A stretch of DNA of 64,000 nucleotides from Tuctoria greenei (lineage: Eukaryota > Streptophyta > Magnoliopsida > Poales > Poaceae). Positions 54,952-64,000 of the stretch are shown piece after piece. The stretch covers positions 282,607,560 through 282,671,559 of the forward strand of contig JAYESD010000001.1 of NCBI GenBank assembly GCA_036927565.1, in the 5' to 3' direction. The notes beneath the pieces are model-generated. The model was not told the origin of the DNA and made no database searches. It was given only the letters and a program-made list of their open reading frames with translations. Both the position numbers and the translations under genes were made by a program. Numbering within the stretch: position 1 is the first letter of the stretch; each line of letters opens with the position of its first letter.

Positions 54952-57366
54952 ATGTCAGACATGAAGGAAGTCCAGAAAATCAACACCCAGGAAGAAATGA
55001 ACCATGACAAGCACCAAAAGCTAGAAAGGTATCTCGAAGCCATCCAAGACTTCGATGATGATGATGAGGAGACATTGGAGCTGAAAGCACTGCTCCGAAA
55101 GAAAGCACTTTCCAAAGGGAAAGCTAAAGTTGAAGAAAAGAAGAAGGGGAGTAGTCACACCGACTACTCCCGATATCCTTTTAATTATGACCGTTTAAAT
55201 TCTAACAGCAGTCATTATCTATCTATTCCTCTCGGAAAAGCCCCACACTTCGATGGGAGTGATTACTCCATGTGGAGGCAAAACATGAAGATGCACTTGA
55301 TTTCCCTTAACCCAAGTTTATGGCATATTGTGTGCACAGGAATAAACATCCCTGATGACGATGAAGAACTCACGCCAAGTCAAGAGCAAGCCATCCACAG
55401 GAATGCCCAAGCCGCAGCCGTTATCACCTCATCTCTAAGTAGAGATGAATTCACAAAGGTGGACGGATTGGAAATTGCCAAAGAAATCTGGGACACGCTA
55501 CAGACAGCACATGAAGGTGACCGGCATGTGCGGGAGGCAAAGATTGAAATGATTGAAGGCGAACTAGGAAGGTTCGCGATTGAGGAAGATGAATCCCCCC
55601 AGGACATGTACAACAGACTAAAGACTCTTGTGAACAAGGTTCGATCGTATGGTAGCAAAAAATGGAATGATCACGAGGTTGTGAAGCTCATCCTTAGAGC
55701 CTTTATGCCTCGCAACGTCACACTCTGTTCTATGATCCGAGAAAGTCCTGGATACAAGAAAATGACTCCGGATGAACTGCTCGGCAAAATCATCAACTTT
55801 GAGATGATGGAGAAGCAAGCCAAGCATGTCAAAGAAATAGCTGACCTCACATCGGCCAAGAAGAAGGGAGTTGCCTTAAAATCCACACTCAAACCTCTAT
55901 CCAAAGAAGCAAAAGAAGCTCAGTTTGAGGAGGACAGCGATGATGAAAGCAGCGAGCTGGACGAAGAAGATATGATTCTGTTCATGAAGAAATTCAAAAG
56001 AATTATGAAGAAAAGACAAGGAGCAAAATCAAGTGAAGGAAGATACAAGGAGAAGACAAAACCGAAGATGAGGCGGGCATGCTATAATTGTGGTGAGTAC
56101 AATCACTTCATAGTTGATTGCCCATATGAGGACAACAAGAAGAAGAGTAAAGAATCCAAGCCTCAACCGAAAAAGTTCTTCAAGAAGAAGAAACAAGCTG
56201 AACAAGCACACATCGGAAAGGAGTGGGACTCAAACGATGAGTCCTCATCGTCCGATGAAGAAGAAATGGCTAGCATAGCCATTGAAAGCATGCCCAAGAA
56301 ACTCACACTCTTCCCCACGCTCGGTGCAAAGAAGGCAAATGGAACTTGCCTCATGGCTAAGGAAGGTAAACGCAAGGTAAACATCAAAACTCCTTCTTCG
56401 CATTCTTACTCAAGTGATGATGATCTAGATAGTGATGATGAAGACATGCTAATTGGTTTAGATAGAAAAACTGCTGCAAAAATGAAATTCTTGCTTAACC
56501 AACTTGTTGAGAAGGAAGAGCTGATTGATCGTCAAGAAGACATGATTATCTCCCAAAAGGAGAAGCATGTCGAACTTGACAATCTTCTAGTTCTTGAAAA
56601 GGAGAAAAATCACACACTAGAGCTTGAACTAGCTTCAAGCAAGAAAACTTGCTTGGAGTTAACCAACTCAAATGTTGCAATCAAGAATCAACTTGATGAC
56701 CAAATCAAGGTCAACAAGATCCTTGAAGTGCAGGTTGAGTCACTCAAGCTTAGTGAACCTTCCTCCTCTTCAACCCTACCTTCTCAACCCACTTTAACTA
56801 ATATCGCTCATGTTTGCAAATGTGATAAAACTAACATCAGGTTGAAGGAAAACCCTACCTCCACGAAGGACAAAAATCCTACCCAATGTATAATATTTGA
56901 CAAGGAGAGGATCAACTATGCACGTAGTGCATATTTGGTCCAAAGACCTCCAAATGTCAAATATGGCATTGGTTACTCTTGTGATGGAAAGCAAAAAGCT
57001 GGAAATCATAAGAATGACAAGGGAAGGATCACCTTTGTGAAGGGAGGACCCTCACAACCTGGTAACTCGAAAACTAAAAATCTGAACTCTCATGAAAATC
57101 GGACTAGTCCGGTTGTGGTCCGGACAAGTCCGGTCATCCGGACAAGTCCGGTCACACAGACTAGTCCGACCCATAATCAACAGCAACTTCTGTTTAAAAC
57201 ATTTGATGCATCCTATGTTTTAATGAAAAATAATGTTGGTAAAGTGTATGCTTATTATGCTGGGCCACGCCATGGGAACACAAAATCCCATGTGTGGGTG
57301 CCCAAATGTATTGTCACTAACCTCCAAGGACCCAAGCAAGCTTGGGTACCTAAAACCAAGGCGTAA
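54952..57366 (+). CDS. gag of copia element F
   Basis: The likely start is the ATG at 54952 (MSDMKEVQKINTQEE); the frame is open from the primer site. A DUF4219/UBN2-type gag domain is recognisable at DGSDYSMWRQNMKMHL and GELGRFAIEEDESPQDMYN. A CCHC zinc knuckle CYNCGEYNHFIVDC lies near 56080, followed by basic and acidic stretches and a coiled coil (56490-56750). Near the C-terminus the palindrome array is translated as RTSPV repeats (57100-57170). Gag packages the element RNA into cytoplasmic particles. It ends with TAA at 57364-57366, and pol lies in another frame. The frame is otherwise uninterrupted over about 800 codons. Confidence 0.92.
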   Translation: MSDMKEVQKINTQEEMNHDKHQKLERYLEAIQDFDDDDEETLELKALLRKKALSKGKAKVEEKKKGSSHTDYSRYPFNYDRLNSNSSHYLSIPLGKAPHFDGSDYSMWRQNMKMHLISLNPSLWHIVCTGINIPDDDEELTPSQEQAIHRNAQAAAVITSSLSRDEFTKVDGLEIAKEIWDTLQTAHEGDRHVREAKIEMIEGELGRFAIEEDESPQDMYNRLKTLVNKVRSYGSKKWNDHEVVKLILRAFMPRNVTLCSMIRESPGYKKMTPDELLGKIINFEMMEKQAKHVKEIADLTSAKKKGVALKSTLKPLSKEAKEAQFEEDSDDESSELDEEDMILFMKKFKRIMKKRQGAKSSEGRYKEKTKPKMRRACYNCGEYNHFIVDCPYEDNKKKSKESKPQPKKFFKKKKQAEQAHIGKEWDSNDESSSSDEEEMASIAIESMPKKLTLFPTLGAKKANGTCLMAKEGKRKVNIKTPSSHSYSSDDDLDSDDEDMLIGLDRKTAAKMKFLLNQLVEKEELIDRQEDMIISQKEKHVELDNLLVLEKEKNHTLELELASSKKTCLELTNSNVAIKNQLDDQIKVNKILEVQVESLKLSEPSSSSTLPSQPTLTNIAHVCKCDKTNIRLKENPTSTKDKNPTQCIIFDKERINYARSAYLVQRPPNVKYGIGYSCDGKQKAGNHKNDKGRITFVKGGPSQPGNSKTKNLNSHENRTSPVVVRTSPVIRTSPVTQTSPTHNQQQLLFKTFDASYVLMKNNVGKVYAYYAGPRHGNTKSHVWVPKCIVTNLQGPKQAWVPKTKA

Positions 57367-57369
57367 TTT

Positions 57370-60300
57370 GTTTTTGCAGGCCTACTCCTCCGGTGGATCC
57401 AAATGGGTGCTAGACAGTGGATGCACCAACCACATGACCGGAGAAAGGAAGATGTTTGTGGAGTATGAAGTGAACCAGGACCCAAACGAAGGCATCTACT
57501 TTGGGGATAACAGTCAAGGAAGGGTCCTCGGTACCGGTAAAATTGCAATATCCTCTGAACATACTCTTTCGCACGTTTTACACGTTGAATCTTTAGATTA
57601 TAACCTGCTGTCCATATCTCAGTTATGTGACAAAGGTTATAATTGCCTGTTTACTAACGAGGGTGTGACCGTCTCAAGGAGAAGTGATGGTTCCATTGCA
57701 TTCAAGGGTATGTTAAAGGGAAAGCTTTATCTTGTTGACTTCAACAAGGATAAAGCCGAACTCGACACATGCTTGATTGCAAAAACCAACATGGGTTGGC
57801 TGTGGCATAGACGGCTAGCACATGTTGGTATGAGGAACCTTCAAAAACTCCTCAAGGGCGATCACATCCGAGGTTTGAAAGATGTTGTGTTTGAGAAAGA
57901 CAGGCCTTGTAGCGCGTGCCAAGCAGGAAAGCAAGTTGGAGCACAACATCCCGCAAAGAACATCATGACCACGACAAGACCGCTCGAACTACTTCATATG
58001 GACCTCTTCGGTCCAATTGCTTACATAAGCATAGGCGGTAACAAATACGGTTTAGTTATTATTGACGATTTTTCCCGCTTCACTTGGGTGTTCTTTTTGC
58101 ATGACAAGTCAGAAACACAAGGAACACTCAAGAAATTCTTCAAGCGAGCGCAGAACGAGTTCTCACTATCAATCAAGAGTATTCGGAGCGACAATGGCAC
58201 GGAGTTCAAAAACATACAAGTGGAGGAGTACCTTGATGAGGAAGGAATCAAGCACGAATTCTCAGCGCCATACTCTCCACAACAAAACGGAGTTGCCGAA
58301 AGGAAGAATCGAACGCTCATAGAGATGGCAAGAACAATGCTCGATGAATACAAGACTTCGGATCGATTTTGGGCGGAAGCAATCAACACCGCCTGCCATG
58401 CCACAAATCGACTCTATCTTCATCGACTACTAAAGAAGACCCCCTATGAGCTACTCACCGGTAACAAACCGAACATTTCATATTTTCGAGTTTTCGGTTC
58501 TCCTTGCTATATTTTGAACAAGAAGCCCAGGACCTCAAAGTTCGCTTCGAAGTCCGATGAAGGTTTCTTGCTTGGTTATGATTCGAACACTTACTCCTAT
58601 CGTGTGTTCAACAAGGCCTCCGGACTTGTTGAAGTGGCACGTGACGTAGTGTTCGATGAAACTAATGGCTCCCAAAAGGAGCAAGTTGATCAATGTGAAT
58701 TAGGTAATGAGGAAGCCCCCTATCAAGCAATAAAGAGGATGGCCCTAGGCGAAGTACGACCACAAGAGACATCGACACAAATACAAGAGGAAAGTGAACC
58801 ACAAGAGGAGATCAACAATCAAGGGGGAGCCTCGATACAAGATCAATCACAAGAATATGAACATGATCAACAAATCATTGAGGACAACAACTCAGGGGGA
58901 GAAGAAGATGATCACCAACATACGACCCCCCAAGTGCCACACCCAAGAGTGCACCAATGCATTCAAAGGGATCATCCAATCGACAACATCATCGGCGACA
59001 TCCAAAAAGGAGTAACCACTAGATCTCGTATAGCAAATTTTTGTGAACATTACTCGTTTGTCTCCTTTTTGGAACCCCGCAGGACTGAGGATGCATTAAA
59101 GGATCCGGACTGGGTGGTGGCAATGCAAGAAGAGTTGAACAATTTCAAGAGAAACGAGGTTTGGGAACTTGTGGAAAGACCCAATGCAAACATTGTCGGC
59201 ACAAAGTGGGTCTTCCGCAACAAACAAGATGAACACGGGGTGGTGACAAGAAACAAGGCACGACTTGTGGCCAAAGGTTACTCACAAGTCGAAGCGCCTT
59301 CCTCAACGGACCGATCAAGGAAGAGGTGTACGTGGAGCAACCACCCGGATTTGAAGACGAAGAGTTCCCCGACCACGTATATAAACTGCGTAAGGCTCTC
59401 TATGGCCTCAAACAAGCTCCTAGAGCTTGGTATGAGTGTCTTAGAGATTTTTTAATTGATAATGGCTTTCAAATTGGCAAAGTAGATTATACACTATTCA
59501 CGAAAAATCTGAATAATGATCTTTTCATTTGCCAAATCTATGTTGATGATATAATTTTTGGATCAACTAATCAATCTTTCTGTGAAGAGTTTAGTAAAAT
59601 TATGACAGACAGATTTGAAATGTCAATGATGGGAGAATTAAAGTACTTCTTGGGATTCCAAGTGCGGCAACAAAGGGAAGGAACGTTCATAAGCCAAACC
59701 AAGTACACGCAGGACATCCTCAAGAAGTTTGGCATGGACAAGGCAAAGCCCATTAAGACTCCCATGGCAACGAATGGTCACTTGGATCTCAATGAAGATG
59801 GACCGAGCGTCGACCAAAAGGTATATCGCTCTATGATTGGATCTTTACTTTACTTATGTGCATCTAGGCCAGACATTATGTTGAGTGTATGTTTGTGTGC
59901 AAGATTTCAAGCCAACCCTAAGGAATGTCATTTGACAGCCGTAAAGAGAATCCTAAGATATTTAGTTCATACACCCAACCTTGGTCTTTGGTACCCAAAA
60001 GGTTCAAAATTCAATCTCATTGGGTATTCAGATGCAGATTATGCCGGGTGCAAAATTGATAGAAAAAGCACTTCTGGCACTTGCCAATTCCTAGGAAGAT
60101 CCTTAGTTTCTTGGTCATCCAAGAAACAGAATTCCATTGCATTATCCACAGCCGAAGCGGAGTATGTTGCAGCCGGGAGTTGTTGTGCACAACTCCTTTG
60201 GATGCGACAAACTCTAAGGGATTACGGTTACAATATGAACCGTATTCCTCTTCTTTGTGACAATGAGAGTGCCATTAAAATAGCCCACAATCCAGTTGAG

Positions 60301-60492
60301 CACTCTAGAACTAAACACATTGACATAAGACACCATTTCTTGAGAGACCATTCCATGAAAGGAGACATATCCATCTCTCATGTCAACACCCAAAAACAAT
60401 TGGCCGACATATTCACCAAGCCACTTGATGAAAAACGTTTTTGCGAACTCCGAAATGAGCTAAACATCCTTGATTCTCGGAGTGTGGCTTGA
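57370..60492 (+). pseudogene. pol of copia element F, with an internal RT deletion
   Basis: Protease (WVLDSGCTNHMTGE, about 57400), GAG-pre-integrase (WHRRLAHVGMRNLQKL to CSACQAGKQ), integrase with Asp in HMDLFGP, Asp in RSDNGTEF and Glu in VAERKNRTLIEMARTML, then RT starting WVVAMQEELNNFKRNEVWEL. At about 59292 RT jumps from KGYSQVE directly to the segment SAFLNGPIKEEVY and changes frame. The block that normally holds the first catalytic Asp of RT is absent. The second part (YVDD in CQIYVDDIIFG, RNase H DADYAGCKIDRKSTSG, AEAEYVAAGS, end ADIFTKPLDEKRF) is open to 60492. Integrase and RNase H look intact, but RT cannot be functional. Confidence 0.9.
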
Positions 60493-61471
60493 AAAGTTGC
60501 ATACCTGTATGATTGCTTCAAAATATTGATTGAATTGTGAAAATTTTTCCTCCCCATTTTTCTCTCGAAAAACTATGTCAATTATTAGATCTTGATGAAT
60601 TTTTGATCATAGTATGATTGTTGTTTGCTTACTGATCAAATTCATCAGGATTATTTGAATTGTTTTGTCTCTTCCCTCAATTATTGGACCTTCAAATATA
60701 TATGAATGGGCTATGCTTTCTCTCCTGGTGACCACGGACTAGTCCGTGGTTACCCGGACTAGTCCGCCCTTGCAGACTAGTCCGCAGTGTGCCGGTTAGG
60801 CCGGACTAGTCCGACAGACCACGGACTAGTCCGATTTAGGTTTCTGGAGGACTTCGGACTAGTCCGGTCTTGTCCGGACTTGTCCGATTTTTCGTGTCCA
60901 TAACCCTAGCCGCCACCAAACCCTAATCTCTTCACCCCACACTCTCCTCCAAGCTTTCTCTCTCTTGCGCTCGAGCTCCCAAGGTGAATCCTTGATTCCT
61001 CCGTCGAAAAGCCTCAAACTTGGGCGGAGATTAAGCTTGAAGACTCGGGGATTGAAGTTAGCGGACAAGTCCGGCCTCCAACCCCCACATTTTCAAGCTT
61101 CCTCGGATTTCTTGGTAAATTTTCCTCAAACCCTAAGAAATCTCAAATTTCTTCATTGCTTATCGTTTGGCCTAGCATTCTTCACTAGTTGCATGTCCAG
61201 TTGATGTACTATGTGTATGCTAGACTAGCTATCTCATTAGGGATCAATTTTTATCCAGTTTGTTAGGTTTTTGCTGATGAACACCGGACTAGTCCGGTCC
61301 AGGTACGGACAAGTCCGGCCCCCCGGACTAGTCCGTGCCTGAGCACCGGACAAGTCCGATGTTTCTAAACCAAAACCTAATTCTTTAATTCCCTATTGCC
61401 TTCCATTGCCACCTTACCTCACAAATACCTTGTATAACTTGTCTTTTCTCTTGATCACTCATTCTCAGATC
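60493..61471 (+). other. untranslated spacer between pol and accessory ORF of element F
   Basis: Holds about a dozen further palindromes CGGACTAGTCCG or CGGACAAGTCCG at 60734-60890, 61062-61073 and 61283-61362. No long ORF is present. A splice acceptor for a subgenomic mRNA of the downstream ORF may lie here; none could be fixed. Confidence 0.7.
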
Positions 61472-63034
61472 ATGTCGAGCTCCGACAATGAAATCTCCGA
61501 TTTCGAGGCCGAGTTGGACCACGAGGTGGCACCTCGGCCCTCGACGGGTCTTGGCAAGAAACGCCAAGAGAGACCCTCCGAGCCTGCTCCCTCACCTCCT
61601 CAGGTTCGGAGGAAGGTGTGTGTCAAGAAAGCCGCCTCCAAGGCTGCTCCTTCGTCAAGTGGCCCTCGCCAAGCTAAAGGAAAAGGCAAGGGGGTTGCCA
61701 CAGGGCCTGTTGGGCCTCTAAAGCTACATACTCCCAGAGAAGGGGTCCGGGACCCCAATGAGGAGAGATTCAATGGCAAGGGCAGTGATGTGGCCATGAA
61801 GCTGAGAAGTGTGGATTACTATGCAAGGCCCAAGCAAGCAGCAGATGGCAGATTTTGGTCAAACTTCCATGCTGACTTCTACAAGCTTGTCTACTTGCCG
61901 ATGAAGACCCCGGTGGTGCGCAGTCAATGGATTGACTGGGCCCACCTTGAGAAGAGGAAATGTGCAGCTTTTGATGAAGTGATACAAGCTGCAGAGAGAC
62001 ATGGGCTGAAGGATTTGCTTGCCTTCAGATATAATTGGAATGATGAAGTGATTGCACAATTCTATGCAACGTGCCACTTCTCAGGTGAAGAGGAAGAAAG
62101 TGTGACTTGGATGACTCATGGATCCAAGTATTCCATCACTCAAGAAGAGTTTGCCCGCCTGCTGCATCTTGACTCCGAGGAAGATGACCACCTCATTATC
62201 CACAACATTGGGGTCATTGAGAGGGATGGAATGCAATTCATGTATGAGCCCTCCTCCAAGTTTGTTCCCCCCTCCACAAAGAACATGAAGCCTTTCTTTG
62301 TGGTCCTCAACAGAGTCCTCAGGAAGACGATTGCTCCCAAGGATGGTGATGCAGGGAGTGTGCAAGGCTACCTCCGGACCCTGATGAAGGTCATCAGCAA
62401 GAAAAGGCAATTTGATGCTGCAGACTATATCTGGAATGATATGGTCAATATCTCGAGTACCCCCAACCGATCCTGTGGCTATGCCCCTTACTTGATGTTC
62501 ATGATTGAGAAGGTCACAGGGATCGAGTTTGTGAAGGATGTGGAGCACACTCCACTGAGGCCTCAGAAGCCTCAGTCCGTGAGTGTCCAGGCTGCTCCAT
62601 CGCCGGCCTCAAGCCCCGAGGTGCCGGCAAGGCAAGGAGAAGCTGCTAGGGCTACTCCTCCCTCCAGGGAAGCCCCTCAGAAAGGATCCGCCAGTGGGAT
62701 CCTCAAGTACCTGGCTGCAATCTTCTCCTCCTGCAAGAAAACTGAAGTGAAGCTTCACAAGCTAAATCAAAAGAGGAAGGAAGACATGAAGTACATAAAA
62801 GCAAATGTGAAGCAGCTGAGTGAGAAGCTGGAGATCAATCCAATTGGATCTCCAGCAATTTCTGAAGATTCTGATCCAAACATCACCGAGCTCAGCCCCT
62901 TGACCCCTTCCGAGCTTGCCTATTTTGGCATTGGGGGCTCGAGCAGCTCCGCTCCTCCTCCTACCTCTCAACCTCGTCAAGCCGAAAGCGATGAAGATGA
63001 TGAAGACGACGAGAGGACTGACAGCGAAGAGTGA
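61472..63034 (+). CDS. env-like / accessory ORF of SIRE-type element F
   Basis: The ATG at 61472 (MSSSDNEISDFEAE) fits the start of a 520-residue protein. The N-terminus is acidic and then strongly basic with nuclear-localisation-like clusters (GKKRQERP, RRKVCVKKAASKAA, KGKGKG). The middle has a domain resembling the 'putative plant transposon protein' family (FRYNWNDEVIAQFYATCHF, SKYSITQEEFARLLHL). A short helical, coiled-coil-like part near KKTEVKLHKLNQKRKEDMKY and an acidic Ser-rich tail end at 63034. It occupies the position of the env-like gene in SIRE-type elements, but I see no signal peptide or transmembrane segment. Its function is unknown. The frame is intact. Confidence 0.8.
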   Translation: MSSSDNEISDFEAELDHEVAPRPSTGLGKKRQERPSEPAPSPPQVRRKVCVKKAASKAAPSSSGPRQAKGKGKGVATGPVGPLKLHTPREGVRDPNEERFNGKGSDVAMKLRSVDYYARPKQAADGRFWSNFHADFYKLVYLPMKTPVVRSQWIDWAHLEKRKCAAFDEVIQAAERHGLKDLLAFRYNWNDEVIAQFYATCHFSGEEEESVTWMTHGSKYSITQEEFARLLHLDSEEDDHLIIHNIGVIERDGMQFMYEPSSKFVPPSTKNMKPFFVVLNRVLRKTIAPKDGDAGSVQGYLRTLMKVISKKRQFDAADYIWNDMVNISSTPNRSCGYAPYLMFMIEKVTGIEFVKDVEHTPLRPQKPQSVSVQAAPSPASSPEVPARQGEAARATPPSREAPQKGSASGILKYLAAIFSSCKKTEVKLHKLNQKRKEDMKYIKANVKQLSEKLEINPIGSPAISEDSDPNITELSPLTPSELAYFGIGGSSSSAPPPTSQPRQAESDEDDEDDERTDSEE

Positions 63035-63472
63035 AGCCCTAGGATCTTTCTCTCTCTCTCTTTTTGGTGTCTTGATGCCAAAGGGGGAGAGATTGAGGGG
63101 GAGTCTCTAAGCTTTAGCTGAATAGGATGTGAGGAGAGAGCTATCTATGTTTTTTATTGTGATTGTATTTGCTTAACTCTCGTTTCATATCATGTTTGGT
63201 CCTGTGATGAATTGCTAAATTAATTTGTAAGTGTGTGATGAAATCTGAGCTTTTGCTCCTGAAGTGCCATATTCACTTGATATTAGTTGGTAAATGAAAA
63301 TTCTGTCATTCTTAATGCAATCATGCTCTTAGTATGCATCCCACCATAAAGAATGCACATATGAATAATTACCGTGTTGCCTGATGCATTTTTGAGTCAT
63401 ATGTGCATACTTTATGAAAATCTCATTTTATACCTCATTTTGTGAAATCTCAATTGGTTGTCATCAATCACC
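63035..63472 (+). other. 3' untranslated region of element F
   Basis: AT-rich, without an ORF. Contains an extra purine tract CAAAGGGGGAGAGATTGAGGG at 63080-63100 upstream of the LTR-adjacent one. Confidence 0.6.
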
Positions 63473-63486
63473 AAAAAGGGGGAGAT
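63473..63486 (+). other. polypurine tract of element F
   Basis: AAAAAGGGGGAGAT immediately before the 3' LTR start at 63487. It primes plus-strand synthesis in reverse transcription. Confidence 0.9.
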
Positions 63487-64000
63487 TGAAAGTGCATCTA
63501 GGACTCCCTTGTGGGTTTTGGATGATTTATGACAAGCAATTGGGATCCTAATCCGTTTGTTGAGATGAATGCAGGAAGATGCTGGAAAATGAGTAAAATG
63601 CCAAAAAGTGGGAAATTAAGAAGGAGAATGAATTTGAGCTCAAGAAGAAGAAATTAGTAGATTAGTATGTATGGAGTGTGTTAAGGAAACACACCCAAGA
63701 GCTCAATCTCACTTTATCACACACACACAATGCACAAAACCATACAGGACCGGACTAGTCCGATATCAACCGGACTAGTCCGATATCACATTCTGCACAA
63801 GATCGGACAAGTCCGGTCCCCCACCGGACTAGTCCGATATCTTTCTGTTCCACTTCGGACTAGTCCTCCCCAGTGCGGACTAGTCCTCAACACAATGCAC
63901 AAGTCACTAGATCGGACAAGTCCGGTCACTACCGGACTAGTCCGATTCCCTTTCTGATCCACTTCGGACAAGTCCGGTGACTACACGGACTAGTCCGATT
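63487..64000 (+). repeat. 3' LTR of element F, cut by the window edge
   Basis: Starts TGAAAGTGCATC. The visible 514 bp match 53337-53850 with an offset of 10150 and, on reading, without a mismatch. Includes about ten palindrome copies. Confidence 0.95.

Larger units (their letters stand above)
53337..64000 (+). mobile_element. Ty1/copia SIRE-like element F, runs off the window
   Basis: Inserted in element B after AGGCT (53332-53336). Contains 5' LTR 53337-54899, primer site 54902-54913, gag 54952-57366, pol 57370-60492, an env-like or accessory ORF 61472-63034, a polypurine tract 63473-63486 and the start of the 3' LTR at 63487. The extra ORF after pol and the long LTR mark the SIRE/Maximus type. 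The visible 514 bp of the 3' LTR look identical to the 5' LTR, so insertion is recent. The right target duplication lies outside the window. Confidence 0.95.

Overview
This is plant nuclear DNA, almost certainly from a grass (Poaceae). The evidence is nested LTR retrotransposons with initiator-Met tRNA primer sites, two En/Spm-type CACTA transposons, a Stowaway MITE carrying the grass-typical CTCCCTCCGTCC terminus, and small secreted cysteine-rich genes with short introns. I do not assign a species. There are no bacterial genes, operons, tRNA, rRNA or CRISPR arrays. Only one host gene looks intact. Layout, left to right. 1-2956: minus-strand Ty3/gypsy element A (gag, protease, part of one LTR). 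2957-11388: a second minus-strand gypsy element C with a 2.7 kb 5' LTR, an extra leader ORF (7440-8491), and a gag-pol full of stops and cut inside the integrase. 11389-12590: GC-rich sequence, a Ty1/copia gag fragment and one CACTA terminus. 12591-31100: an old host locus holding three copies of a promoter segment (GATA-rich microsatellite plus TATA box). One copy drives an intact two-exon defensin-like gene (28214-28711). A decayed defensin with a proline-rich tail lies at 30673-31069 on the minus strand. The first promoter copy is split by two complete CACTA transposons (13112-17375 and 17658-26789). 31100-37977: the 3' LTR of gypsy element D with an antisense coiled-coil ORF, a solo LTR with ACAGC target duplications inside a GC-rich minisatellite, and a trinucleotide repeat. 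37978-64000: a nest. Gypsy element B (plus strand, same family as A) is interrupted by copia element G (39596-51004, minus, TSD GATCT), whose 5' LTR itself contains a 1.1 kb insertion H (49572-50715, TSD ATTGG). B is interrupted again by copia/SIRE-like element F (from 53337, plus), whose second LTR starts at 63487 and runs off the window. Insertion order can be read directly: B before G before H, and B before F. The 514 bases of F's 3' LTR that are visible look identical to its 5' LTR, so F is very young. Its pol nevertheless lacks a piece of reverse transcriptase. The most unusual observations are: (1) the leader ORF of element C starts with a near-copy of the histone H3 N-terminal tail, joined to a helical domain and a (PPA)n tail; (2) F carries dozens of a 12-bp palindrome, CGGACTAGTCCG or CGGACAAGTCCG, in LTR, gag and untranslated regions; (3) the sister copies A and B carry different CGA/CAG-to-stop changes, a readable footprint of cytosine deamination; (4) the defensin-like cluster has been broken up by transposons.
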